Below, piece after piece: positions 23,188 to 35,052 of a stretch of DNA of 64,000 bases (its first letter is position 1; each line of letters starts with the position of its first letter). The translations under genes and the position numbers were made by a program. The DNA is taken from the NCBI GenBank assembly GCA_951799425.1, contig OX637394.1, positions 8,319,501 through 8,383,500 of the forward strand. Direction: 5' to 3'. A model generated the notes under the pieces. It did not search any database. It was given only the letters and a program-made list of their open reading frames with translations, and was not told the origin of the DNA. The stretch comes from Ilex aquifolium. Taxonomy: Eukaryota > Streptophyta > Magnoliopsida > Aquifoliales > Aquifoliaceae.

Positions 23188-23314
23188 TATCAATCACAGC
23201 ACACACAGAAGAGGGAGAGAGAGGTGGGTTGGAGTTAGGGTTTCAATTCTTCATCTTTTGGATCAGTCACAACACAAACATGAGAGAAAGAGGGGGGATG
23301 AAGTTAGGGTTTTA
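23188..23314. repeat. Imperfect tandem duplication upstream of the CSD fragment
   Basis: Two copies of about 60 bp (starting ATCAATCACAGCACACACAG and ATCAGTCACAACACAAACAT), each ending in a GTTAGGGTTT motif. The second copy runs straight into the start of duplication copy 2. Confidence 0.65.
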
Positions 23315-23476
23315 ATCATTGACATCATTTCCCCGTAATATATGGCTTTAATCCTTCTAAATTACGTTAGAACTTTACACTCTTTTTTTTTTTTTTGGTG
23401 TTTCAACTTTTAAGGAATCTTCACCTTTATACTATACAAATTAAGCTTAGCACATGATACTCTACAGTATAATTGT

Positions 23477-23807
23477 CTACGGCACCGACAAAATGTTTTT
23501 TCATACCATACTGATATTTATTATATTTATGAGTGTTTTTATCACTATTGTGGTACCGAACATCCAGTGGTAAAAACACCTACAATATAATAGTAAAAAT
23601 ACCTACAAAATAATAATTTTTTTGTATAAAAAAAAGTGGTAAAAATAGTTATCACAATAGTGTAAAAACACTCACAACGGTGATAAATCTCCCACAAAAT
23701 TAATAAATTTTTTAATTATAAAATAACCCACAAAAATTATAAAAACACTAATTAAAATAATAAATTTTAGAGATATGGTACCGAATTTTTTTTTGTTCGT
23801 ACCGTAG
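23477..23807. mobile_element. 331-bp MITE (copy 2)
   Basis: The same length, CTACGGCAC left end and GTACCGTAG right end as 15942-16272. It was duplicated with its host segment rather than inserted independently. Confidence 0.7.
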
Positions 23808-24104
23808 TCAAATCCCTCTATAGCTCTTTTGACTTTGTTTAACAAACCTTAATTGGGCCTGGTGATTATTATGTTGGATCTAAAAAGATAAATCTACTAT
23901 ACACACAGCTGGCAAGCTCTCATTGTTGATCTTGGAATCTAAATTCTGGGATGTAATGGATTGGTGATCAAATGCTTATACAGTGGAGAAACTTTGGAGG
24001 AAGAATATAAGAGAGAGTTCCACAAACAAAGTCTTTTGTTAGATAACCCTTATTCTATATTCAATCTTAGAATTTGAGATCAGCAGACTGAGATTCCTCA
24101 GGAA

Positions 24105-24392
24105 ATGAAGAGCAAGAAGAAGAAGATGTGTTTTTGTATTCCTCGTCGTAAAAGAGGACATTCTTCTAATCACGGGTCGGAGGTGTCTAGTCTGAAAAAT
24201 GGGGGAAACGTTATTAGTACAGGTGGCGTTGATGGGCCTCATGGTGGAGCTACTAATACTGCCAGCAACGACACTACAGGCATGGCTACGGTGATGGTAA
24301 GCACGACTGCGATATCTGATATGGGTGGCAATGGAAGTTCTCATGGTGGTGGTGGTGGTGGTGGTGGCGGCGGTGGAGGTGGGAATGAATGA
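24105..24392 (+). CDS. Small basic/glycine-rich protein of unknown function (copy 2)
   Basis: 95 residues, identical to the 16570-16851 product through the first 80 or so residues. The terminal glycine run is two residues longer and the protein ends NE instead of DE. The upstream sequence (at least 600 bp) and the 3' flank are also nearly identical, so any promoter was copied as well. Function is unknown. Confidence 0.5.
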   Translation: MKSKKKKMCFCIPRRKRGHSSNHGSEVSSLKNGGNVISTGGVDGPHGGATNTASNDTTGMATVMVSTTAISDMGGNGSSHGGGGGGGGGGGGGNE

Positions 24393-25036
24393 TTAAGTGA
24401 TTGGTGTTTGATACGTCTATGGTTCATTCGGTTATTTATATTTTGGATATAAGAGAGAGCCATCGTTTTTAATAGCATGAAATAAGTCCGATTGATGTGT
24501 GGTTTGTGTCTTGTTACGAAAGGGTGTACCATATGGACTTTCTTCGTCATCTCTGTTGGAGTCCCAGAGAAAATAATCTTATCTACCTATATGTTCACTC
24601 TTTCATCTAGTTTTCCATTGTGGTGTAGTGATTTGATGTTGTTTCTTGTATATTTTTTATTTTTTTTTATTGCGTATCGGAGCTTGGATTGAGTGGTTTA
24701 TTTCATAACATTTTATATTTCGTAATATATAATATTTTTCTCCATGTCATGTTGGTGATGAAAACTTTGGTATGAGTCCTATGCCATAAGCCTTGTTTGA
24801 TAAGCTCGACAAATATCTATATAATATTACAGTTAATAAGTTAAATTATTAATTTATAAAAACACAATAATGATTAATATTGATATAATTTTCATTTATT
24901 TCGACTCAATAGTACCAAAAATTCATCCAAATATTATACAACCCAATTAACATACTCTCGATGCCAGATAACATACTCTAAAAAATGGGACGATATGATA
25001 AATTTTATGATTGAAAATAAAAAAAAGTGTAGTTAA

Positions 25037-25302
25037 ATATTATTTAACTCAACAAAGAATAAAAGACACAATGTATAGAGTACTTCTCTCCCCTATACAG
25101 TTATTCCTTATAAATAGATATAGATAATTTTTTTTGGAGAAATTAATAAAATTGAATAAAATAGACCAACAGAAATATCGAAATTTTTTTATTTTTTATT
25201 CGAAAACAAGTTGGACTAATATGACTTTACACACAGAGGAAACAAAGGAGAACCTATTTTCATGTCAAAGGTATTGCACAATCAATACACAGATGTATCA
25301 AA
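25037..25302. other. About 265 bp present only in duplication copy 2
   Basis: It lies between AGTTAAA and GATAAATATATCTTCC, where copy 1 reads continuously. It is AT-rich and non-coding. There is no clear inverted end or target duplication, so a deletion from copy 1 is as likely as an insertion here. Confidence 0.7.
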
Positions 25303-25742
25303 GATAAATATATCTTCCAATAGACTAAATTTATGAATATCATTAGTTGTAATACACAATAGTTTACCAACAAATCACCACGAATTTGTCTCAACCTTCT
25401 GACTCTACAACCAACTGTTTAGACTTGATAAAAACACTCAAGCAAGTATTCAAAATGAAAGAAGGAAGGAATTAAAATTGACATGAGGTGAGAAAAGGAG
25501 AAGCTATTGATAAATAGATTGGTGAATTGTAAATCACACCCTTAAAGTATTGACGTGATTTCTGTTTAGTCCTTAGAATTTCGATTTGCGCAATTTAATC
25601 CTTAAAGTATTAATTGTGTTTCCATGAGAAATTTTTGCCCATATTCATCACAAACGCTAAACGGGCAGTCAAATTTAGAGAGACATTTTTTTCTAACTCT
25701 CTTATTGTCTGTTTTTGTTAGAGTGTGTCATTCACGTGATTA

Positions 25743-26557
25743 TTTATACTACTAATAAAAGTATCTTAAGATAAAAAAATTTTAAATATCTATTTTACCC
25801 TTATATAGGATTGTAAAAACCACTATATCTTTTCACAAATAAATATCTAAATTACTATCATATATTTATGTATTTAAATCTCTAAATTATCTATAACATC
25901 TTTTTTAATTATATATTCTATATGTATAAATATTAGTTTCTATAAAAAAAATTGATTGACTAAATTACCGTTAAAAAAATATGCATCATTATATTTTCTA
26001 TAAAGTGTTCAAAAAACTTTTAAAAACTCTATCAATCTAATATTACTCATATCATGTGCAAATATAATATTATGCCTACATATGCGTATTTTCTTTTTCA
26101 TCGAAAAGTTTAACCTTTTTATTTCTAAGATAAAAAATAATCGTATATATAATTTTTCTAAATTAATTTATGTTACATCAATATAATTCTTCAATCACAA
26201 TAAAATTTTTAAGTTTTACTACGATTTTATGTAAAAATAGACATTGTAGTGTATTTTTAAGTAAAATTTTAATTTTTTAGAATTTTAATATGCTTGATAA
26301 TATATATTATATTATAAAGTAATATATTAAATCTTATCTCAATTGACCTAACTAATTTCTAATGTAATTAGTATATTAAAAATTATTTTTATTTTATTTA
26401 AGGAATTATAAATATAATTCTAATCAAATGAACTTCAAGAAATTTAATTTCTCAAACATCACTAAAAAATCAATCTCGATCATAAATTTTTTTAAAAAAA
26501 ATTGTAACTACTTTTTTATATATATATAGTTAGAACAAAAAATTTTGGGAATATACA
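25743..26557 (+). mobile_element. 3'-truncated Helitron (copy 2)
   Basis: The copy-2 counterpart of the 17939-18909 Helitron. The initial TC has become TT and the 3' hairpin and terminus are missing, because the sequence jumps from GGGAATATACAT straight to GAGTGATTAAAAAACTCG, deleting about 880 bp. Confidence 0.7.
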
Positions 26558-27216
26558 TGAGTGATTAAAAAACTCGTAAATATTGTAAAAATGACAACAA
26601 ATATGATAAATTGATGCCATGACTAGTTGAAATTCGGACGCCAGGTTAACTTTGAGCTTGGCTAGGCATCGGGCTGACACGGGCCACTCGGTCCCATCCC
26701 ATGGACACCCCTGTTCCTGAATCCTGACTATCATCGAGGAGCAAAATGGGTTATTTCAATTTCACAACCTGCAAAATCAGTTCTCCATCTCAACAATCGG
26801 ATTTTGGTGGAAATATAATCAAAAGTTCTATGCGTGCTCAAAGGCGGAAATTAGTGATTTGGAGATTATAATATGGAAAAATTCTATTTTTGCTCATTGA
26901 AAGATATAAAAATTCTCATTTTGCCTTCAAATGATTAATTTTTCAACATTATTCCATCAAAAAAAAATAAAAATCAAGATGCAATAAATAGTAATTTTTG
27001 ATATGGTACACTGTTTGCGGCAGTCGGTTCAGACAAACTCCGTCGCCTTTTGTCACTGAAATCAAATATGCAAGCTGCGGTAAATTTCGTAATGCATTTT
27101 CAGTACAAGAATTTCAATCTAAAGTTTCATATTAAACGTTTTACAATCCTTGGAAGCTAGAGTTTCATGAGAAGAAGATAATGTGGCAAAAAACTTTAAG
27201 AGGCTGTCATATCAAA

Positions 27217-27234
27217 AATAATAATAATAATAAT
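27217..27234. repeat. (AAT)n microsatellite, short allele
   Basis: The shorter counterpart of the array at 20295-20329. Confidence 0.85.
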
Positions 27235-29264
27235 TTAAGAGTCTGAAAAGAAAATTAAAATCAAATGTATCTTTTATTATTATATGCATGAATTCATTCC
27301 TAAAATACAACCTACATTTTACATAGCTAGCACAAGTTAAAATTGTGTTATGGGGCATCCTTTTTTTGTAACTCAATATTCACAGTTACAAACAATAAAC
27401 ATTTTTTTAAAAAACTTACTCTCATTATTTATGTGATTCAAATTAGGGTAAAAAACTCATAAAGTATGCCAACCAATCAATTTTATAAAGCTGGACACTT
27501 CGAGTGAATATAATAATTAAATACATAATATCCAAGTAAAAGAGTTATACAATAATTTTACTCCATATACTTTGATTCATAAATATTTACGACTATTTCA
27601 ACAAATTAGTTCATATAACGTGTACATCAACTAGTAGATATAAACAACAGAATCCAAAGTCAAAAGCAATTAGATCTCGGAGTACAATAACAAGCAACAC
27701 GTAAATAAAAAAAAGATAAAATAAAACCATAAATGACATATATGAAAAGCTCTAAAACTAGCACATACCCAATTGAGATTAGAGAAAACTAAGGCATAAA
27801 TTAAATTTAAATCTAATTAAACTCCAAAACAAAAATCCAATAATCTTCCCAAACCACCCACAATATCAAATCTAAATTCAATGTCAATTAACACTTTTCA
27901 AAACCCCTAAATTAAATATATATTCAATTAAACCCTACACCCAAAATTGAATAATTTTCCCAAAAGCCTAAATTAAATGGGGTTGTGCGGTGGGTTGGTG
28001 GCAAATGGTGATAGTAGTAGAGGGTTGTAGTAGCTCGGGGTGGAGATCGGTGTGCATTGTGGATGGTGGCCTTTGGGTGTGGGTTCTGATGTGGCAAGAA
28101 TTTGCTCTCGCATGAACCCCAACGAGGTATGTTTGTGACTCAAATCGCCAAAATAAACGACCCGAAATCAAAAGAAGTTGAATGAACATACAAAATCAAT
28201 CAACGGGGTGCATCGAACTAGTGTTTCTCTCTTCAATTGGAATCACCAAACTTATATGGGTGATAGAGAGAGTGAGAGAGACAGAAGAGACACAGAAAGA
28301 GAGAAGGGGCGCCCATCGCTCTTTCTTTGCTTTGGAAGAGTGAGATAAGTTGACAAACACATGAAGTAGCAATCCTTATCAACCACAAAAAGTTTACCAG
28401 TGAAAAGTAAAAAATATCCTCCTATTATATCAATTCTGCAATTAATGTGGCTAGATAAAAGAGTCAAATATCGTCGACGAACGCATCCTATGAATCAACT
28501 CTATACTAAAATAGAAAATAAATTAATTAACTATAATGTGTATTCATATTAATTAAAATAGTAGTAAAAAATATCACAAATACAAATTAAATAAGTAAAA
28601 ACTATCACAAATAAAAATCAAATACTACAGATCATGTGTTTATAAATTCATAATTATATACAATTTCTTATAATAGTGAAAATGATCCAAATCATAGTCT
28701 AATAACAAACTGCAACCCAAAATAGCGTACCAACTAAAACTACTTCCATTGCACCGCACATCAAAGGATACTCGTACCATGTTCCAAATTGACCCACGAT
28801 CTAAGTAACCTTGGTTCTAACGGTCATCATGTGTGAGTTTGTGGCGGTCTCGGGGTGTGCCTTTAGGTATGGGATGGTGACTAGGATTGGGGGAGAGTAA
28901 AAGAAAGAAAGAGAAAGGAGAGGAACAGAGAGTAAGAGGGAAAAGAGAGAAGGGAAGAGTAATACCTGGGTAAAGGAGTAAGGGTGGAGGTGTCACTATC
29001 AACGACATCGGGAAGCTGCGTGGCAGAGAAGAGAGATAGAGTAGGAGCGGAAAGGGAGAGATGACCTGAGAGAGTACTAAGTAAAGAGAGAATAGAGGAA
29101 AGATATGGGCCGGTCAAAGAAAGATAAGCATAAACGTTTTCTATGGGTAGAAACAAGGTTTTGGGGGCGTAATCTAGTACTATTGGATTGTATTTGGACT
29201 AATCCTACATATATTTTCTGGAACAACAATGATGTATTGTAGGAAACTACTTTTCGAAACAATA

Positions 29265-29440
29265 GCTAATACCCGTGCCTAAAGGCACTGTCTAAGAGAA
29301 TCTATTGGAAAAAGTTGAATCCTCATTCATGAACAAACGTGGATTGTGAGAAACTATACTATCACATCCACATTCTTCCAGCAGAACTAGAGAAGTGGAT
29401 TCACATACCTAGCGCACTGCTTAAACGTCGCAACCATGAA
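29265..29440 (-). mobile_element. Helitron 3' terminal region
   Basis: Hairpin GTGCCTAAAGGCAC at 29275-29288, then about 150 bp (TTGAATCCTCATTCATGAAC and onward) that matches 32945-33110. Similarity stops near 29440. The terminal bases are degenerate (CTAT rather than CTAG). The element body is broken up to the right. Confidence 0.6.
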
Positions 29441-31413
29441 AAACAAAAACTAGTTTTATTTTTTTTTATTAAAAAAAAAACATAAAAACGAAAATATTAC
29501 CAAACGCACCTTAAGTCATTGATTTATAATAAATATTGTTTAAGGCCTTTACAAGATATTGTCCACTGTAGGCTTTGAGAATTTTTTGATAAATATTCTC
29601 ATTGTGATAAATATTCTCATAACGCTTTCTAGCTATTTCCTTTTCTAACAACTAAACACAATTATATGAATGTTTGACAGGCACCGTACGAAGATGATTC
29701 GATCCATCTCTCTTCAAGTGAGCCTTGAAACCTTTTTCCCTTATATGATATTTAGAATTTTATGTGACTGTTATAGATCGTCATTGTTTGAATTTCATGA
29801 AAATTTTATTCAATTGCAGTAGTATCAAAGGAATTATGATCACATTACAGTTGATTAGAGAAAAAACACGAAAGAACGACACAAAATCACAAAATAGGGA
29901 AGTTGATATTGTTATGTGTTTGCACAATCCTGGCTACCTATTTTATTTTAGATGAAATTACTAATGCATTAGTAATTGCTCATTCTATTAACTCCTCTTG
30001 AGTTGGTTGTGCAGACTGATTATAATATCTATACCTCTATGAGAAGGTCTTATGATATATGTTTTTTCTGAGTTTACTTTGTTTCATTCCAAACTCATGA
30101 TTGTTATCCACCATTTACTCCTTGATGATTGGATACTAAATGCATTTGATTGATAGAACTATAGGAATGAAATATTCCATAGCTACTTATCTCTAGAAAG
30201 AACAAATAAAATAAAAATGATTTATCACTGGCTACTCATTACCTTTACTTGTATAGTTGTAATAAAAGACTTTGTCCCTGAAAGTGTCACTAGGACCTAT
30301 GGTGTTATAACGATAATGTGATGATGACATTCTATAATTGATAAACTCATGTGATTGCAACCATATGTCATAAAAAAAAAGAAGTCAAAACTTACTCAGT
30401 GTCTTAAAATATATATCGATAGTTTTACCAATTTGGATGCATGGGTATCTTGATTTGCTCTAATACATCAATAGATACTCCGTTTTAGTTATAATCTGTA
30501 CAATATACTGTTGCATATGTAGGTATGGTGTGGTGAAGATTCACGAGTATTGTCCAGCTGTAATGACTGATAACTTTGAGACATTTGCTCCTAATCTTGA
30601 TTTTAAGGCCATACGTTTTTAGACTGTCATCACCGGCAAGAGGTGTATATCATTGAGGTCTATCTTTTATATAAGTATTTTCTTGTAGTATTGCTAAATA
30701 ATAGGCAAATTAATTGCTTTTTTGACAAATAGAGAGCTTTGGTTGAAATTTTGTAATATATATTGCTCAAGTACAAGGAAAAATTCTATAGTTCAGTGAA
30801 TGTACATAAAATCTAATAGCTTTAAAGTTCTTAATAGATGCATTTATGGAATATGATTGGTGTGCATGTGAACCCTTAAGCAATCATAAAATAAGGTTAA
30901 TGCCTCTTTGTAGGGAGTATAATAGACTGGTAGTCAATTGATGAACTAATCCCTATTGCATCTCTATGTTACATGTAGATGATGTGAATGGATTGCATGT
31001 TACTTTGTAGAATTGATGACTTTTGTTAAATAATGACTATGTACAACATGAAAATTATGATTCAAGTATGATAAAATTCTTTAGAAATTAAGTATATCAA
31101 AATTTAATTGGCCCATATCATCAACAACACGTATGGTTGACTCATGCCCCTTTTTCTTTTTCTTTTTTTGAAATAAAAAAAGTGAAGACAAATGGCATTT
31201 AGTAGTTTATTATTTTTGGGTCATTGACCAAATAAGTTTCATGTTTCTTCCCAAACATGTTTTGAGATGCAAAAGACACTAAAAACCATTTTTGTGAGAT
31301 CCTTCTAGGAAGCATACTTTTGGACATAGTTCTCTAAGAACATAGTCAAGTGTCAAGTAACACTTTGTTGGACAAAAAAAACAATAAAACAAAAATTATA
31401 ATTCACAATTAAT
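29441..31413. other. Non-genic stretch with exon-like fragments
   Basis: No intact gene. Two short plus-strand pieces look like exon remnants: 29682-29718 (after TTTGACAG, reading APYEDDSIHLSS) and 29820-29955 (after TTGCAG, reading SIKGIMITLQLIREKTRKN onward). A third open piece near 30520-30620 includes EYCPAVMTDNFETFAPNL. I do not recognise the parent gene. They may be fragments carried by the Helitron that ends at 31442. Confidence 0.3.
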
Positions 31414-31442
31414 CACGTGCAATGCACGTGTGCAACTACTAG
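31414..31442 (+). mobile_element. Helitron 3' terminus (perfect hairpin)
   Basis: A perfect 7-bp-stem hairpin CACGTGCAATGCACGTG (31414-31430), 8 nt of spacer, then CTAG (31439-31442) followed by T. This is a textbook Helitron 3' end on the plus strand. The element body must extend left; I could not find its TC start. Confidence 0.75.
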
Positions 31443-32415
31443 TAGCACTAAACATCAATATAAATACTACCAAGCAACTCTAGCACTACATCAATGAAAG
31501 AGAGGCTTACTGGAATAATATTGGCCTCAATATCATGACTTCCATTCTTAGTTGTTCTTGCTCTCTTCAATTCGATGCCTACACCAAAATTAGAGAATCA
31601 AAATTCTTTCAAGATCTTAACAAAGATTAAAATTTTGAAATTCCACAAAATCATTAGGTCACCCAAGTTCAAAGACCAATCAACAGGAAACTAAAAAAGC
31701 AATAGTTTCTTTTATCTTCTTTTTCTCGTCATAACTCGCACCTGAACCTATTCATTGAAATCAATAAAGTGGTGGTAAAGACAATAAGTTAATAAAGTTG
31801 ACACCAAAGGGGTATCTATTCAAAGCACAAACCTTTGGTACTATTGGCAATTAAGGAGAACACAAAATCCAGACTGCATAGACTGCCTGATCCATCACTA
31901 ATCATTCGTCCTAATGATAAAAACTCTTGATGAACTCTCTATGCTCCCAAATTTGCACCGATTTCGTAGCTAACCTCACGAATACAAAAAAAAAATCCAA
32001 CTGGAAAAAGTTTGGATGCATAAAAAATGAGTTTAAGTGACCATGTCATCGAACTGGTGGTGTGAATACATATAGGAAGAGGGAGGAGAATTCTGCATGC
32101 GTGACTGGGTGGCGTGGGTGACAGGGGGTGTGTGGGTTGTGCGCAGAGAAGTATGTGTTCTGGGTTTTTGGGTTGGGAGATTTGGTGTTGGTACGCGTTG
32201 TGTGCTCTCTGCGTAGATGTGTGTTTTGAGATTTGTATATCCATAAATTCCATAGATTGAAATATCATAGAAGAAAAAAGGAAACCCAAAAATAACTGGA
32301 AACCCAAATCAGAAGTTCGAAAATTAGAGAAGAAAAAGGGAGAAATCATCTTATTTGCAAAACATATACTCGATCAACCCAACCTTAATTAAATTAGGAT
32401 TTGGATTTAGAACCT

Positions 32416-32449
<34 letters not shown>

Positions 32450-32902
32450 GTCTGACCATTGTGGAGCTGGGAGGCATTGGCAGTCTGCTTCATGAGACAT
32501 GGTGGTGGGCTTGGTTGAGGCGGTGGTGGCTCGGCCGTGACAGAGAGATATGGGAGAGGGCCGACAAGATAAGGTGGACTGGGTTAGGCTAAGGCAGTGG
32601 TGGCTGGGCAGCAGCTGCTTAGCCACGGAGAGAGAGAGCGAGGGGCGACTGCAGATGCAAATTAGACATAATAGGGATGTTTGCTGGAGAGAAAAGAAAG
32701 TGGAGATCGACAGTAGAATCTGGGAGAGCATGAGTGGTAGGGGGTATGGGCGAAATTGTAACTCTGGGTGGCAAAAAAAATTTGGCAACAAAATTTGGGC
32801 CAGTGGATCAAATGGGATGAAATTAGAATGAATTTGCAATTTGGGCCATTCTTGTGCTTTTCTAACTTTGCCCAGTAAAAATCAGTTGCTTTATTATTTA
32901 GA
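31443..32902. other. Repeat-like sequence with a possible exon remnant
   Basis: The minus strand at about 31512-31581 reads GIELKRARTTKNGSHDIEAN followed by IIP and a GTAAGC donor, so it could be an exon remnant of an unrecognised gene. An (AG)n tract lies at 32419-32447. The long minus-strand frame over 32351-32839 is Ser/Leu/Pro-rich low complexity and I do not regard it as a gene. Confidence 0.3.
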
Positions 32903-33110
32903 CTAGATAACAACCGTGCCTAAAGGTACTATCTAATATGAAATATCGCTAGTTAGAAACAAGGACAATCTACTGGACAAAGTTGCATCCTCATTCATAC
33001 ACAAACGCGGATTGCGAGAAACTACACTACTACTACACCCACATTTTTCCTATAGAACTTGAGAAGTGGATTCACATACCTAGGTCACTGCTTAAACGAC
33101 GCAAGCATGG
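32903..33110 (-). mobile_element. Helitron 3' terminal region
   Basis: On the minus strand: hairpin (GTGCC/GGTAC around TAAA, 32916-32929), spacer, then CTAG at 32903-32906 followed by T. About 150 bp beyond the hairpin matches the 29265-29440 element. The body extends right; no 5' end was identified. Confidence 0.7.
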
Positions 33111-33415
33111 ACTTCCCTTCGTGGTTGTCCTCTTCACCTCGGTCACCTCATCCAATTTTTAATTCCATTCATTCACCGCCTCCTAAAAAAACATAAACAA
33201 ATAAACTATCATGAAGTCATTTTTTCATGCCGAATATGTTCACATACCGAGGGCACTGCTTAAATGTCGCAACCATGGACTTCCCTTTGTGGCTGCCCTC
33301 TTCTTCGCCGTGGTCACCTCATTCAATTCTTGATTCCATTAACTCACCGTCTCGGCGCCTCCTAAAAAAACATAAAACAAAGAAACTATCGTGAAGTTAT
33401 TTTTTCATGGAGAAT
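33085..33415. repeat. Tandem duplication of about 170 bp
   Basis: Two copies of a block containing CACTGCTTAAA, GCATGGACTTCCCTT, GTCACCTCAT and CTCCTAAAAAAACATAAA (33090-33200 and 33258-33375). It lies just inside the Helitron terminus above. Confidence 0.7.
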
Positions 33416-34399
33416 ATCTAAATATACATAAGCATTCAGTATCACTTGACATATAAATTAAGTACCAAGAAGTTCAATAATCCACCCAATGTAATCTACA
33501 TCAATTTGTTCTGTGTTGGAACTGAACAGAAAATATGATACCCATATTCAAAAAATTTATTTTCTTTCGAATTAACTCTTATTAATAATCCCCTCATAAC
33601 AAAAATTGGCAACCATTTAAAATGGAAATATAAAAAGAACTAACCTGCGAAAAGATATCTTTGGGAAGTGTAGCAAATTCAGTGTCAACATAATCTGCGA
33701 TGACAAAATTGATACGACCAAAGCACGCACAAGAACTTATATAGCTCAATGAGAAGTCAGTTAAACATCATTGAGACAATACTTTATATCTGTTTACCAA
33801 GTGATCAATTTAAATCCTAGTATCCCATCGCTAGTTTTCATTCAATGCACTAAGAAGTCTAAGATAATCTAGCAACATAATTAATGGAAGAACCCAAGAT
33901 CATAGAGCAGACTATAACAGAATATAATGAAAAAAAAAATTTAACTACCAAAATAGTGAACATATCAATGCAAGTGTGAGGCAGAACTCCGAATCGTCAT
34001 ATTGAAGCATATAAAGAAATATCATAAACAAATACATTAGGCTCAATACCAAACACAATTTAATAAAAAAAAAAAGAAAAAAAGTGAAGACAAAGATACT
34101 GAATCATAAAACACATACCCACACAAAAAAACACAGACTATTACACCAAAACACATACTTTTACCAAGGATCAAAATATTATTTCGAAATGGCCGAAACG
34201 TTTTCATTTCAATGAGATCAAAACGAATTAGTGATTGAATCGAAATTCTAATATTTCAAGTTGTTTAATCATGTTTCCACCAATGCTTTGAAATATTTTT
34301 AAAATAAATTCTCAAATTTTTTATTCATTTATATTATGGTTTCGAAACGTTTCTATTTTTTAGGTGACCAAAACAATGCACTTAAATTATATTTTGAAC
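33416..34399. other. AT-rich stretch, no gene seen
   Basis: No coding frame. From about 34040 the sequence (GGCTCAATACCAAACACA, and TTTCGAAATGGCCGAAAC) matches the stretches before the other two AC-rich blocks (near 52570 and 60520-61130), so it is part of the same repeat family. Confidence 0.5.
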
Positions 34400-35052
34400 C
34401 TTGACTAATACATCAAAAAATACAAACTAACACAAAAACACACATTAATACACCAAAATACAAAAAAAAATTGCACACACATGAAAACACACTAATACTC
34501 AAAACACACTCACAATAATACACCCAAAAAATACACAATAAACAAACACATACACACACTAATATACCAAACATACACAGCCATACACACTCTAATATAC
34601 CGAAACAAACACAAAGACACACAAAAATGCACACATTAACATATCAAAACAAACAAATACACAAAAATACATATACTAATAAGCTGAAACACACACACTA
34701 ATACTCCAAAACACACACACATACCCACTAATACACCAACAAACACACTAATATATCATAACACAAACATACACCAATACACCAAAAACACACATATGTA
34801 TTAATACAACAAACTACACATATGCACAATAATACATTAAAACACACACACTAATACAATAAACACACTAACAAATCAAAAATACAGACCTATACACCAA
34901 AACAGACACATACCAATACCCCCCCTTTCATCCGCTAATGCACTAAAAACACATACTAATTCACCAAAATAAACATACACAAATATGCAAATACATCAAA
35001 ACATACACACACACACTAATACATCAAAACACACACACATGCACACTATAAT
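34400..35052. repeat. AC-rich minisatellite block A, left part
   Basis: Degenerate units of the type ACACACTAATACACCAAAAC repeated throughout. It is interrupted at 35052/42594 by the LTR element; the right part resumes at 42594. Related blocks are at 52736-53660 and 60776-62700. The Cys/Val-rich minus-strand frames here are repeat artefacts. Confidence 0.85.

Larger units (their letters stand above)
22409..23314. other. Junction segment between the two duplication copies
   Basis: A 906-bp segment unrelated to either copy. It opens with GGGTAAATGGTACCAATGG followed by GTCCCTGAAG, wording common at the ends of plant transposons. It then carries a truncated cold-shock-domain coding region on the minus strand and a duplicated leader-like sequence. 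I see no matching inverted end on the right. Confidence 0.5.
23315..29312. repeat. Large direct duplication, copy 2 (about 6.0 kb)
   Basis: The second copy of 15780-22408, in the same orientation. Beyond 29312 it continues directly into more of the Helitron terminus, whereas copy 1 is cut off there. This suggests copy 2 keeps the original right flank and copy 1 is the derived one (inference). Confidence 0.95.

Noticed and set aside
32351-32839. 162-residue minus-strand frame
   Set aside because: Low-complexity Ser/Leu/Pro with an (AG)n tract inside; no domain recognised, and competing frames on the other strand are equally open.
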